From NCBI GenBank assembly GCA_037157565.1, contig JAZHRO010000046.1, positions 18,574,501 to 18,638,500 of the forward strand: DNA of 64,000 nucleotides. Direction: 5' to 3'. The first letter of the stretch is position 1, and the number at the start of each line of letters is the position of its first letter. This document shows positions 11,360 to 22,014 of this stretch, one piece after another. A program made the translations under genes and the position numbers. The notes beneath the pieces were generated by a model, which was given only the letters and a program-made list of their open reading frames with translations, searched no databases and was not told the DNA's origin. Source of the DNA: Thalassia testudinum (lineage: Eukaryota > Streptophyta > Magnoliopsida > Alismatales > Hydrocharitaceae).

Positions 11360-12266
11360 GATTCTTCTAAGGCTAGCCTCAGATCAGCTATCAACACGGT
11401 CTGTGTCGAATTCATTGTCCCCATTACCATACCTCGAAGGGTGCCTGGCTTTCGATGCTTCGAGATAGCACCGCCCATAACGACCCCAAGAACTCCTGGC
11501 AATCGACACTTCGAGATAGTATCGCCCATGGATTTCTTAAGCGAATTCAGGCCTATGGAAATCGGCACTTCGATATAGGGCCGCCCATGGTACTTGAACC
11601 ACACAATGCACTTACATGCCCCCAGTAGGATGGATAGCCTAAGAGACAAGCACCGAGGAGGTAATATGTTACCATCGCATCCTCAAGGTGAGTATATACT
11701 CCACCTCTCCTGCGACGGGAACTCTTCCAATCAAAATGTGTTTTCAAGCCTCTCCTAAGTCCAACCAAATCTCTTTTCAGAAAGACAGAAATTAAGTTAA
11801 TTACCAGACCATGTGTGTGAAATTTGGATGCTTGGGTTACAAGGACCCGTAAATCAAAAGGTAGAATAAGACTCCAAGTACTACCCTACCTTTTAACTCA
11901 AACCCTAGCTTCCCTTCTTCAACCTCTTGAGGAATGATCCACAACTTAACTCCTACTTAAGTTTTTAAGTCCACAAAGGACCCTAAAGGTCTAAAGCTAG
12001 CAACTCATTTAGCTGCTAAAGTTTGACCCTAGAATTAACTTAATCTACACTAGAGTTCTGATTTGCTTAAGACTGCAAGATCTAGCCAAGTAAGCTCAAA
12101 ACTCTTTTTTATTTTTTGTTTTTTTTGTTTTTATGCAAATGTATGCAATGAATGCACTATGCCATGTATATCCCCAATTACACCCCCCTACGCCTAAATT
12201 CTGCAATGTCCTCATTGCATAGAAGGATATTGCCTAGGTCAGAGCTAGGCTGAATAGCCAAAGAAC
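11038..12266 (-). other. el1 3' non-coding region
   Basis: From the LTR inward: the purine tract (- strand 11055-11038, containing AGGCATGGGGGT), then a hairpin with one mismatch TTTGCTAGTCCCTAGTAAA (11057-11075). A poly-TA/poly-T run lies at 11321-11360. Three imperfect tandem units of about 60 bp (11435-11590) share CTTCGA.ATAG..CCGCCCAT. The palindrome TGCAATGTCCTCATTGCA (12202-12219) sits beside a C-rich run (12180-12190). Most of this aligns by eye, in reverse, with 31500-32722 of H. Confidence 0.7.
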
Positions 12267-14157
12267 CTACAAATTAAGTTCAAGAATTACAGAAATAGGC
12301 CCTAAAAATGAGCAAAGCAATGTTGGCCTAGAAAATAGGTAACCTAGGATGTTGGCGAGGTGATGATGAATCCCGATAGCAAATGCTCGCCCAACTAAGG
12401 TGGGAATGAAATCTTCCCAGGTCACCAAAGGAGGTTCTAAAGGATAAACAGGTATAAGAACCTCCAAAGGGGTAGAGGGAGGATGACAAGGATCCTCCAA
12501 AAGGTATGGGGAAGGAATGGTGCAAAGATAAACCCCCAAGGTAATGGACTGACTAAAGAAATCATCAATCCATACCCGATACTCCATTAGGGGAAATATT
12601 GGTTTGTTAAGCCCCCTAGTTAGAACAAAAGTGAGCAATTCTCTAAGGCAAGGATCATCTAGGGTGTCCAAGTTACGAGGTTGCAGGATGGCCATAAGAT
12701 CTAGGTTGGGTTTAATTAGCTCGGTGTCCATCCCTAACACTCTTTCTAAATCGTCAATTTCATCCCTAGCATTCCTTGCACCATCACATGTATCTTCCTG
12801 CTCTTCATCAGGAGTCACAATTTCACTTTCAGATATAAGCGAATCAGAGGGTGACTTCGAAGTGAATGAAGGCAGGTTGGAAGCAACAGATCTAGGGATT
12901 ATCCTATCAATGTTATCCCTGGGTTTTTGTTCTTTACTCAAATCTTCCCTGGAGCTATATGTGAATCCACATAAATCTTAGAAATTGCTTCCAAATTTTC
13001 CATCATTTCATCATGAGGAGAAATATCATCAATGGGTGTGCTAAGGAAACCTAATTTGGTCAAATTTGTGACATCCTCTGGGGCTAACTCTTCAAATAAG
13101 ACATAATCACCCTTAGTGTCACTCCAAATCTTGAATGTAGGTTCCTCATGTAATTTGTCTTCCTCCTCATCACACAATTCATAATGTACCCGAGGTCTAG
13201 AATCATTTAATATCTCAGCAGATCCCCTAGGGTGCTCTATCTGAGGTAAATGGTTTACACTAGTAACATCAGACTCCTCAGATAGGTCAATTTCATTAGG
13301 GTTAGGTTCCCTAAGGGTGGGTTTGAGTTCCATATCGTGATCAGAAGGGAGGGTAGGATTAGCAACATGACTTTGACCCACCTCATCAAATGTCACGAAA
13401 ATACGATCATCTGGGTCGAGGTCTTCCAATGGTACCATCATTCCCATCTTTTGACTCCAATATAATTCAGGTGGATTCTCAACCTTATCATTATCTTCCT
13501 CGGGTTGCCACCTTTCTTCATCCAATGCATAGCTACTTTCATGTGTATTTTCCTCCCCCTAAAGTGTGGATCTCTCAAGGAAGTGTCATCTAATGGGGAG
13601 GTTTCAAAATCGACCCTCGAAAAGTAGCTATTCTCCCCAGAATTTCCATCCAACTTAAAGTGTAGCTCTCCCACGGGAGATGCATATTTTGTAGAGGGGT
13701 GTACGTCATCCTCAATAGGGTAGATTGGGTGGCTAATTTCCTCTCTTTCTTGTTGGCCTGCTCTCGAAGATTCTCCAAACAATTCAATCATTTCGTTTTG
13801 CATTTTCTGTATTTCCATCTTCAAACAGGAGAGGTCATTTCTATCATGAGAGAAGTTAGGCTCAAGCTTATAGTACCCAGGAGTGTTTGTCCAACCATTG
13901 CAATTTTTCAGGGAGGGTGGGTTGGGTATTTCTATGGTATGTGGGATATTGGGCAAAGCAAATCCCACTCCTAGGTTCTGCTCATTGATTTGGGGCTTAA
14001 CCAGGCCAATACTCCTATAATAGGAGTAAAACGGATCCCAATGATTGTCATTATGTCCATCAAGGAATGGACCATCTCGACGTCTGGGATCGAAGGATGC
14101 AGAGTGGGGGTGAGGGTGTGGGCAAGATGTGAAAGGATGAAAATCAATGTGGTCCAT
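12267..14157 (-). pseudogene. el1 long unknown protein (LHHQ protein)
   Basis: This is one original reading frame of about 630 codons, now broken into three overlapping pieces: 14157-13438, 13525-12938 and 12941-12267. The N-terminal part is rich in His, Pro, Tyr and Asn (an SIGLVKPQ..EQNLGVGF stretch) and then has a short helical segment (MEIQKMQNEMIELFGE). The middle is acidic and has two copies of a motif: YWSQK..MMVPLEDLDPDD and IWSDTKGDYVLFEELAPED. The C-terminal about 130 residues hold DPCLREL, YRVWIDD, LEDPCHPP, then GIHHHLANI and YLFSRP, ending LELNL. No gag, protease, RT or known zinc-binding signature was seen. el2 has a clear homologue in the same order. I do not recognise the family, and its function is unknown. 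Confidence 0.75.
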
Positions 14158-15394
14158 TCTAACTCACACCTCAATCAGAATTCCCCAAGCAAAACACAAT
14201 TCAAAAAGGACCTTTTAGGTCTTTCCTAATTTTGGCTTTTGATTTTAAGTCAAATTGCAGGTGACAATACAATTTGTTCAATCAATTTACTCGCCTATTG
14301 TCGACCTACGGCTCACCTAAGAAGACCTAGTTGGAGCTTAGGTGTTCTTCCCTAAATCTTAAATGGTCAAGTAATTCCAAAGACGGAAGATCGAGGGATG
14401 CAAGTAGGCCAAAGCCTTCCTTTGAAGATGCGCTTTCGCGGTGCTTCTCAACTACCCCCAAAAATCCATGACAGGGTGTCCCCCTCTTTGGATTTACAAA
14501 ACCTTTGATCTAAAGTTCCAAACACTTCAGAATCCAATAGTAGGAGGGCTCTTATCCTAGTATTTCCAAACCTAAGGAGTGTCTAGAAGCGTGTCGTGGT
14601 GCAAGCGAAATAACTGTGCATACACCGCAAAAGATTTTGAATGTTGAATCGCATGTCAAGTTTGAAAATGAAATCCTTGGTTTTAAATGTCCCTCCTTTA
14701 ATTAGTCCTTTTTCTAGAAAATATGTGACCACTTGTTAGATTTATTCAGTATAGATTAGGTGGCCTTTGCATTAAGTCCTAATGCAATGCGTGATCAAGA
14801 ATAGGATGCAAAGTAAGAAAATGCATACCTTGCTTCCAGCAATCAACAATGCAAGAATGCACGCAATGAAGAGAAATAAATCTAGAGGCTACTCATACAG
14901 ACCTAAATGGTTCGTCTTAGGGCAGGCAGCTTCTAGCAAGCAGCTCATTTTTTTTATTTTTTTTTATTTTTAAACTACTTATGCACAAGCAAATAAAAGT
15001 AATCAATACACTAAAAACCTAAATCTAAAGAAAATGGAACAGGATCCCAAAAAATACCCAACACGGGCCCAAAATAAAATCGCGGAACAAACCCCTCAAA
15101 ATATACTCCAGAACAAGGGTTTCAAATAAAATGCAATGAAAAATTAAATCTAAAGTCTTAATTCTATTCTAACTAGCGACTAAATATATAATGATGTCCG
15201 TCGCATCCTCGTCCTTCTCCTCATTTCCAAAATAGCTTGTCCAATTCTCCTCTGGCGACATCAAGGGTCATCTCTCACACTGGGTGATTCTTACACAAAT
15301 TTTCTCGCACAGAAAAGAAAATAATAAATGGTCAAATCACTATGCAATTGACAAATAATCAAAATAAAATCAGGTGAAATTATTGCGTCAGTTG
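14158..15394 (-). other. el1 5' leader
   Basis: This AT-rich sequence between the ORF and the primer site has no open frame that looks coding. Several short poly-T/poly-A runs occur (for example 14950-14970). It includes GCAACTACGCC-type scattered similarity to other leaders, but nothing I can name. Confidence 0.5.
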
Positions 15395-15416
15395 CCTCCC
15401 CGGCAACGACTCCATT
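15395..15416 (-). other. el1 primer-binding site (tRNA-Asp type)
   Basis: Directly inside the 5' LTR, the - strand reads TGGAGTCGTTGCCGGGGAGG. The 3' end of plant tRNA-Asp would pair with TGGCGCCGTTGCCGGGGA, so it matches except for two bases near the start. The primer site places the 5' LTR at 15417-17128 and fixes the element strand. Confidence 0.75.
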
Positions 15417-17128
15417 TGACGAGTTGATTGTTCGCTTTAAAGTCATTTGTAGTTTTATGTGATGGAAAAATCGACTAATCAATATTTAAAAAGAAATAAC
15501 CACTCGCAGAAGAGTGGGTCGTATCCACAGGGAGGCAATGACGTACTTAAATTCGCACCAGTTAAAAATGTTTGTTCGTAGTTAGTTTGGACAAGAATCA
15601 AGCCAGAATTGCCTTCAGATTAAGGTTGAAACAAGAAACAATGGTGAAATAGCAATTATGAGTAACTAGAGGATATTTGTCGCAATGTAGAATCAATAAA
15701 ATATTATCAAAAATTGACAATGGAAAAAAATGTAATTATTAATAGCCATTTTACTGTAGCAAAATAGGGGATTTTTTCCCCTTTGCCGTGTGCGACGAGG
15801 AGTGGACGGCCGGACGCGGGAAGCTCAGAGGAAGTTCCTTGGACCGAGGGCTTCGAAACTGTGGTGGCGGCGTGTCGCGGGGAGGCTGGAGTCGACCGGA
15901 AGAGCTCCGGCGGAGGTGGCTGCAGCCGGTGCTACAGCTACTTTGGCGTGCGTTGTAGGCAGGTGTGGGAGCACGCGCAACCTGTTGGCGGTGAGGACTG
16001 CCGCGCACTACTGCTGCGTGTTGGCTGGAGGCATGGGCGTGCACTGTAGCAGGTGCGCGCTCTGTTGACGGTGAGAGTGGGTGCGGCAAGCGCGGGGAAG
16101 GTGCTGTGAGTGATTCTGCAGGTGCGGCCGCAACTTGCGTGGGTGCGTAGGCAGTTGCGCGTGGAGATGGCGAAGGCTGCAGGCGCGGGGAAGGTGGAGT
16201 GAGCGCGCGTGAGGGCTGGAGGCTGTGCACGCCTTGCGTGCGGCTGGAGGGCATGCGAGGGTGGGCGGTTGCGTGCTCTGTTGGCGTGGCTGTGTAGGTG
16301 GTGAGAGCAGGAGGAAGTGGCGGGTTCTTGCGTGTGGCTAGAGATGAGCGGGTGGCTGCTGCGGCGTGGGTGGTGGAAGTGAGGTGGGAGGACAGAGATT
16401 GCTGCTGGCATGGGGGGTGGACTTCAGACGTCCGGGAAATTTCCCAGACGTCTTAACTGACTGAAAGGGTGATTTCGCAGTGGCTGCGGCGGCGGTTGTT
16501 GGTGACAACGGCGAGGGAGATGCACGCTAAGGTGCTCATGGTAATGCAGACGAGCTCTGGATGGCTGTGTGGTCTGTCACAGCACACTCCCACAGTGGTG
16601 GAGACTCGCCGCCACGGTTGAGGCCAGCGGTATGGAATGGAAGAGAGGAGATCTCTCTGCACAGTGGTGGGTCGGTGGTGGAGGCCTGCCTTGCTCAGCA
16701 TCCTCTCTCCTCCTTTTGTAATGGATTGCACAAATTTGAAATCAGCTGCCCGACCAGATCCAACACATCCGCTCCTCCTTGAATGGGTTCTTCACTGCAG
16801 CAGCTGGTGGCCTTGGAGCGGCATCTAGTTGTTCCTGCAAGAAGAAGAATAAATAAAATAATGTTAAAATATTATGGTAATTTTATACAAACCCTCAACT
16901 TTTATGTTAATGAGAACAATGTACCTAATTGGTTAAGTAATTAGATGAATGTCATTCTAAGCTAATTCTAAATGCACTTAAAATATGAATACAATGCATG
17001 GATTATGTAATTAAATTAAAAATATGAATTAATCTATTTACATCCTAATTTATGCTAAATAAATGTTAGAATTAACCTAATGTCTAGGCACTTAAATACT
17101 TAAATAGCCCACAACTATGGGTTAATCA
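15417..17128 (-). repeat. el1 5' LTR
   Basis: Paired with 9338-11037. It is bounded by TGACGAG and GTTAATCA and followed by the ATTAA duplication. The GC-rich centre (15790-16700) again has long open frames on both strands (for example 16254-15751 on the - strand). These are Pro/Ala/Arg/Ser-rich and are treated as non-coding 5' leader or promoter sequence. AT-rich DNA lies at 16830-17128, which is the U3 start on the - strand. Confidence 0.9.
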
Positions 17129-17133
17129 ATTAA

Positions 17134-17541
17134 CCTGCCTTTGCTTGAAGCTATCAGGCAGATTCCATCTTATGCCTGCTTCTTAAAAGACCTGTGCATG
17201 TAAAAGCAATAATCTAGGAAATAGGTCCAATCAAAAGTTGTCCTGCCTAATTTTATTAGCTCAATTATTCAACATGGCACACCCCCAAAGCTTAAGGACC
17301 CAGGAGCCCTGTACATCTTGGTGGTTATTGGTGACTTACTGATTGATGAGGCTCTACTTGATCTCGGTGCAGGGGTGAACATCCTTCCAAGCTACGTGTA
17401 TGAACAACTTGGGGGGAAAATCTGAAGCCTATCCCGATAATCCTCCAAGTTGCTGATCGATCACTTAAGACACTATAGGGAATTTTGGAAGATGTCTTTG
17501 TGAGAGTGTGAGATTTCTTCTTCCCCGTCGACTTCTTAGCT
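17134..17541 (+). pseudogene. H gag end and protease active site
   Basis: After the el1 insertion the H frame resumes with LPALA..SYQADS-type residues in one frame and LLEAIRQIPSYACFLKDLC in the correct one. That segment is highly conserved at the gag-pol junction of Tat/Athila elements. The aspartic protease follows with LLIDEALLDLGAGVNILPSYVYEQLG (written here in parts: LLIDEALLDLGAG, then VNILPSY; catalytic Asp near 17358). A frame change after this point leads into the next piece. Stops are present at 17193 and nearby. Confidence 0.8.
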
Positions 17542-18447
17542 TTGGACACTGACCCTACCAACAAGCCAACCAAGCCCTCCATCATTTTGGGCCGCCCCTT
17601 CCTTGCAACTTCGCATGCTTCAATCAATTGCAATACTGGGGCATTGAAAATGGGCTTTGGGAATAAGAAAATTCGGCTTAATGTGTTTGATGCTTATAAA
17701 CAAGCTGGGCTTGAGGATTGTTCTCAAGTTCAGGTGATAGATGACCTGATTGAAAAGACAACCCCTGCAATGTTATGTGATGACCCCCTTAACCATGTCA
17801 TACTAAATGAGCATTCCCATCTCTTGGAGGAATGTGAAGGGGATATATTAGAACTTGAGGAGTTACTGGGTGTTTCTACTGAGTCTCTTTCCCCATCATC
17901 TCTACCCAAGGTAGATCTGCTACCTAAGATGGGGACATCTATCATGAAACCCTCAACCATACAAGCCCCTGACCTTGAGTTGAAACCCCTCCCTGACACT
18001 CTCAAGTATGTCTTCCTGGGTGCTAATGATACTCTCCCCGTTATCATTTCGGTTGTGTTATTTGAGGCACAGGAGGGAGCCTTGATTGAATTCTTGTCTA
18101 GGCACAAGGAAGCTATTGCTTGGAGTATTGCTGACATTAATGGTATAGACTCTACACTCTGCATGCACCACATTTATATTGATGATTCCATCAAGCCATT
18201 TAGGGACATGCAACGATGTCTGAACCTTAATATAAGGGAGGTGGTTAGAAAGGAAATCCTGAAATGGTTGGACACTGGGATCATATATCCCATTGTAGAT
18301 AGTCAATGGGTAAGTCCTATTCATGTGGTGCCAAAGAAGGCAGGCTTTACTATGAAATTTAATGACCAAGGTGAACAAGTTGTGACTAGACCCTCAACTG
18401 GATGCAGGGTCAGTATTGATTACTGCAAGCTGAACACCGCTACCTAG
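17542..18447 (+). pseudogene. H protease C-terminus and start of reverse transcriptase
   Basis: This 301-codon open piece starts in the protease C-terminus (KPSIILGRPFLATSHASI), passes a variable linker of about 150 residues, and enters RT. RT landmarks are IYPIVDSQWVSPIHVVPKK and SIDYCKLNTAT. It stops at a TAG (18445) where the family normally continues through RT. The frame goes on unchanged into the next piece, so this is a point mutation rather than a domain end. The first methionine was not a true start: the protein is part of a polyprotein. Confidence 0.85.
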
Positions 18448-18813
18448 AAGGATCACTTTCCCTTGCCTTTTATTGATCAAATTATCGAGAAATTGGCAGA
18501 GAATAAGTACTATTGCTTTCTTGATGGATATTCTGGGTACAACCAGGTTGCAGTCTTCCCTGATGGCCAGGAGAAGACAACGTTCATGATTCCTTATGGT
18601 ACCTTTGCATTCAAGCGTATGCCGTTTGGATTATGTAATGCCCCTACAACCTTCCAGCGGTGTATGATGTCCATTTTTTCAGACATGTTTGACAAGTGTG
18701 TTGAACTGTTTATGGATGACTTCTCCATTTATGGCTCATCTTTCGAACAGTGTCTCCTGCACCAAGAGAATGTGTTGAAGCGATGTAAGGAGACTGGTTT
18801 AATCCTCAGCTAG
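18448..18813 (+). pseudogene. H reverse transcriptase core
   Basis: The central RT motifs are present: LPFIDQIIEKLA, LDGYSGYNQV, TTFMIPYGTFAFKRMPFGLCNAP and the catalytic FMDDFSIYG box (about 18706-18732). RT copies the element RNA into DNA in the cytoplasmic particle. The FMDD version of the YxDD box is typical of Athila/Tat elements. The piece ends at TAG (18811) directly after KRCKETGLILS, in the same frame as the following segment. Confidence 0.9.
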
Positions 18814-19641
18814 GAGAAAAGCCACTTCGTGGTACAGAAAGGAATTGTACTTGGGCATGTTGTGTCTAAGCGAGGCTTGAAAGTAGATGAAGCCAAGATT
18901 GATTCTATTTCCAAACTCCCATTGCCAATGAATGTCAAACAGATTAGATCCTTTTTGGGCCATGCCAACTTTTATAGGCACTTTATTAAAAATTTTAGTA
19001 AAATTTCTAGGCCACTTTGTGACCTGTTGGCGAAGGAATCTTCCTTCAATTTTGATTCAAAGTGTGCCGAGGCCTTTCAAACTCTGAAGGAGGCCTTGAT
19101 CTTTGTGCCTATTCTCCAAGCTCCTGATTGGACACTCCCATTTGAATTGATGTGTGATGCTTTGGATTATGCAATGGGAGCAGTCCTCGGACAAAGGGAT
19201 GAGGGAAGACTTCATGTGCTACATTATGCCAGTAAGGCTTTAACCAAACCACAGCAAAACTACACCGTCACTGAAAAGGAATTACTTGCTGTAGTTTTTG
19301 CACTGGAGAAGTTTAGGTCTTATCTTTTTGGGTCTAAGGTGGTTATTTTCACTGATAATGCAGCAGTGAAACATCTCACTGCTAAGAAAGATTCTAAGCC
19401 ACATCTGATTAGGTATATCCTACTCCTTTAAGAATTTGACATGGAGATACATGAAAAGAAAGGAGTAGAAAATGTTGTGGTTGACCACCTATCTTGCCTT
19501 CCACTTAATGACTCTCTATCTGGAGACATCCACGAGGCATTTCCTGATGAAACCCTTATGGCGGTAACACCAACTTCACCTTGGTATACCGATACCATAA
19601 ATTACTTGGTCACTGGAGAAACTCCTGGCTCTTGGGATTAG
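18814..19641 (+). pseudogene. H RT thumb/connection and RNase H
   Basis: The RT thumb is visible as FVVQKGIVLGHVVSKRGLKV and IRSFLGHANFYRHFIKNFS. RNase H follows with FELMCDALDYAMGAVLGQR, LHYASKAL, TEKELLAVVFALEKFR and VVIFTDNAAVKHL, which hold the conserved acidic residues. In-frame stops lie at 19429 (TAA) and 19639 (TAG). The last part (19441-19641) has HEKKGVENVVVDHLSC, a conserved bridge to integrase. RNase H would remove the RNA strand and shape the polypurine primer. Confidence 0.9.
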
Positions 19642-20429
19642 CAGAAAAGAAAGAGATTCATTTCCCAATCTCGATACTTTCATTGGGAAGAGCCTGAATT
19701 ATTTAGAATTAGGCAAGACTAAGTATTGAGACGATGTGTACCTGAAGAGGAACAACAAAGTGTGCTGAATTTTTGCCATGAGCATCATTGTGGACACTTT
19801 GGTGCTAAGAAAACTGCTTTTAAGGTTCTCCAGTCAGGTTTTTGGTGGCCTTCGTTATTTAAGGATTCTCATAATTTTGTTAAGGCCTGTATTAGATGTC
19901 AATGGACTAGAACGATTTGGAAGAGGAATGAGATGCTTCAACACCCTATTTAATCTATTGAAATTTTTGATGTGTGGGGAATTGACTTTATGGGCCCCTT
20001 CCCTTCCTCCCATGGTTATGAATATATCTTGGTGGCAGTTGATTATGTCTCTAAATGGATAGAGGCCATTCCTACGCGCACAAATGACCACTCTATAGTT
20101 TTGAAATTTGTGAGGGCCAATATCATATCTCGTTTTGGCTGCCCCAAGACCATTATAAGTGATAGGGGACCTCATTTTTGAAACCACCACTTCAATCGGC
20201 TACTCAGGAGTCCGGGAGTGACTCACAAGGTTGCTACCCCTTACCATCCTCAAACAAGTGGCTAGGTTGAAGTGTCGAATAGGGACATAAAGAATATTTT
20301 AGAAAAGATTATTAGACATGATAAGAAAGACTAGTACCAAAAGCTTGATGATGCTTTGTGGGTGTATAGAATGGACTATAGGACCCCTTTGGGTACATCT
20401 CCCTTCGGATTGTGTATGGGAAAGCATGC
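19642..20429 (+). pseudogene. H integrase, N-terminal and catalytic domains
   Basis: The HHCC zinc domain lies at about 19777-19900 (CHEHHCGHFG ... ACIRCQ). The catalytic core follows with [12 protein letters not shown] (first Asp, about 19982), ISDRGPHF (second Asp, about 20164) and the Glu region after PYHPQTSG (about 20266). In-frame stops are at 19720, 19951, 20179, 20263 and 20332. The gene is cut at 20429 by el2, inside LCMGKHA; the rest is at 31026-31459. Integrase inserts the DNA copy into the chromosome. Confidence 0.9.
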
Positions 20430-21994
20430 TGATGAGTCCATTTTAATGGACTATTGTTATGCCTAAGTAATTCTATTTTAACATTATATGTTTGTTAATA
20501 ACTACATTAAGTTATAGAATGATTGCATGCATCATTATTTAAGTTTACATCTATTTTATCGCATTCTATAATATAGTATATAATTATTTTTTGTTTCATG
20601 CAGGTCCTGCAACAGCGCACTCGTTACATCTTCTCCACATAATCTATCCATCAGGAATAATCGAGAAGAAGAGGGAGGAAGATCAATGGTGGAAATGAAC
20701 AGGGGGTGAAAAGATATTTTCCCCCACAAATTTCTCAACCTATGGCCAGCCTCAACAACCTCACCAACAGCGCCGGCCATGTGTAGTAAAGGATTTGGAA
20801 AACCCCTTCACTTGCATCAGGGGAGGAGATAAAATGAGAGGATTGTCGGTCCTTCTCAGTAGGCCTTCCCCCTGGCGGGGAACCATCATCCAGGAACCGT
20901 GCAACCACCGTGTGCACAGTGCAACAAGTTTCCCCCTCCAGCGTTCACATCACCTCCACCTTCGCCACCCACTCCCACAGGCGCGCGCCCTTCTCCAGCA
21001 CCCGCAGGCGCTCTACCTGCCACCAACGCCCGCCTTCAGGCGCACCGCCCCACCCGTGCCCCTACCAGGCCCGCACCTCTCCACTGCAGGCCCTCCCTGC
21101 AGGCGCTGCACGCCAAGCACCACAGTCACTCGCCTTCACCACCGCCTGTGCATGCCACCCTCCTCCAGCGCCCTTCACTGTAGGCGCTGTGCCTCGCCAC
21201 CCGCGCCCGCAGGCGTATCCACCTCCCCAGTGCCTGCCGTTGCATTTGTGCGCACGCCCTGCAACTGCACCAAGCCCCTCCGCTGCCCCAAAGGCGCGCC
21301 TCCTCCGACGTTCTTCTCCTCCGTCGACCGGCCACCTTCGGCCATCTCTGTCGATGCCGCAGCCTCCATCGGCTCGGCCTCGTCTTCGCCAACCTCCCTC
21401 GCGTGTTAACAGCCCCGCCGACGCTCCTTCCTGTATGCAAGCAAGAGAGAGAGCAAATGCTCTGTTTTTCATTCAATTAATAATTACAACATATGCCATT
21501 GTGGGTGTCCTATTCATTTATTTACCAGATTAATATATTATGGTGAATTTGCATGCATATCACTCTATTCTTGATAAATTGCTTCTAATTGAGTATTTCA
21601 TGAATGAGATAATAGCATGCCACAATGCAAATAAGGAATATTTTACAGGAAATTGGTAGTTACCTTGATTATCATTACCAAGATCATTAGAATATTATAT
21701 TGAGATAATTTTGCATTTAAACCCCTGCAGTTTTATTTAATTGCTTAGAATGAGTTTTCATGAGGGTAACAAGTTGCACTAAGGAACATGCATGCACACT
21801 GAGATTCCCTAATAAACAAGGCACCATTAACTTATTCAATAGGATTATTCCTCCCTGTGGAGACGACCTAACTATTCGTGGTTAGATTCTGATAATTAAA
21901 ATGTTCTGAAAAGTGATTTCTTACCACGCGATTAAATACAACGACACATCATTTTATGTTAAAGTTTTCAACGAAAATGAAGATCGCTCTTTCA
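20430..21994 (+). repeat. el2 5' LTR
   Basis: The LTR starts TGATGAGTCC and ends GATCGCTCTTTCA directly before the primer site. A possible TATA region is TATAATATAGTATATAAT (20566-20583). The C-rich centre (20930-21420) is open in several + frames and would give Pro/Ser/Ala/His-rich peptides of about 200 residues. The copy in the 3' LTR keeps similar openness but differs in sequence, so I treat it as transcribed leader, not a gene. Confidence 0.9.
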
Positions 21995-21996
21995 AA

Positions 21997-22014
21997 TAGC
22001 GCCGTTGCCAGGGA
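21997..22014 (+). other. el2 primer-binding site (tRNA-Asp type)
   Basis: TAGCGCCGTTGCCAGGGA lies two bases inside the LTR. It differs at two positions from the sequence complementary to the plant tRNA-Asp 3' end. Confidence 0.8.

Larger units (their letters stand above)
9333..17133 (-). mobile_element. el1: non-autonomous LTR element with an unknown ORF
   Basis: Two long LTRs (9338-11037 and 15417-17128) in direct orientation bound about 4.4 kb of internal DNA. The exact 5 bp duplication ATTAA lies on both sides (9333-9337, 17129-17133). The primer site, purine tract and ORF show that it reads on the - strand. It has no gag, protease, RT or integrase. Its LTR ends (TGATTAACCCATAGTTGTGG and ACTCGTCA) and 3' non-coding region resemble those of H, so H-like elements may have supplied its proteins in trans (inference). 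Confidence 0.85.

Noticed and set aside
20795..21533. Pro-rich frames of about 200 codons in the el2 LTR as host genes (extensin-like)
   Set aside because: They lie within an LTR, overlap in two frames, and reflect C-rich composition; the second LTR has different, shifted frames.
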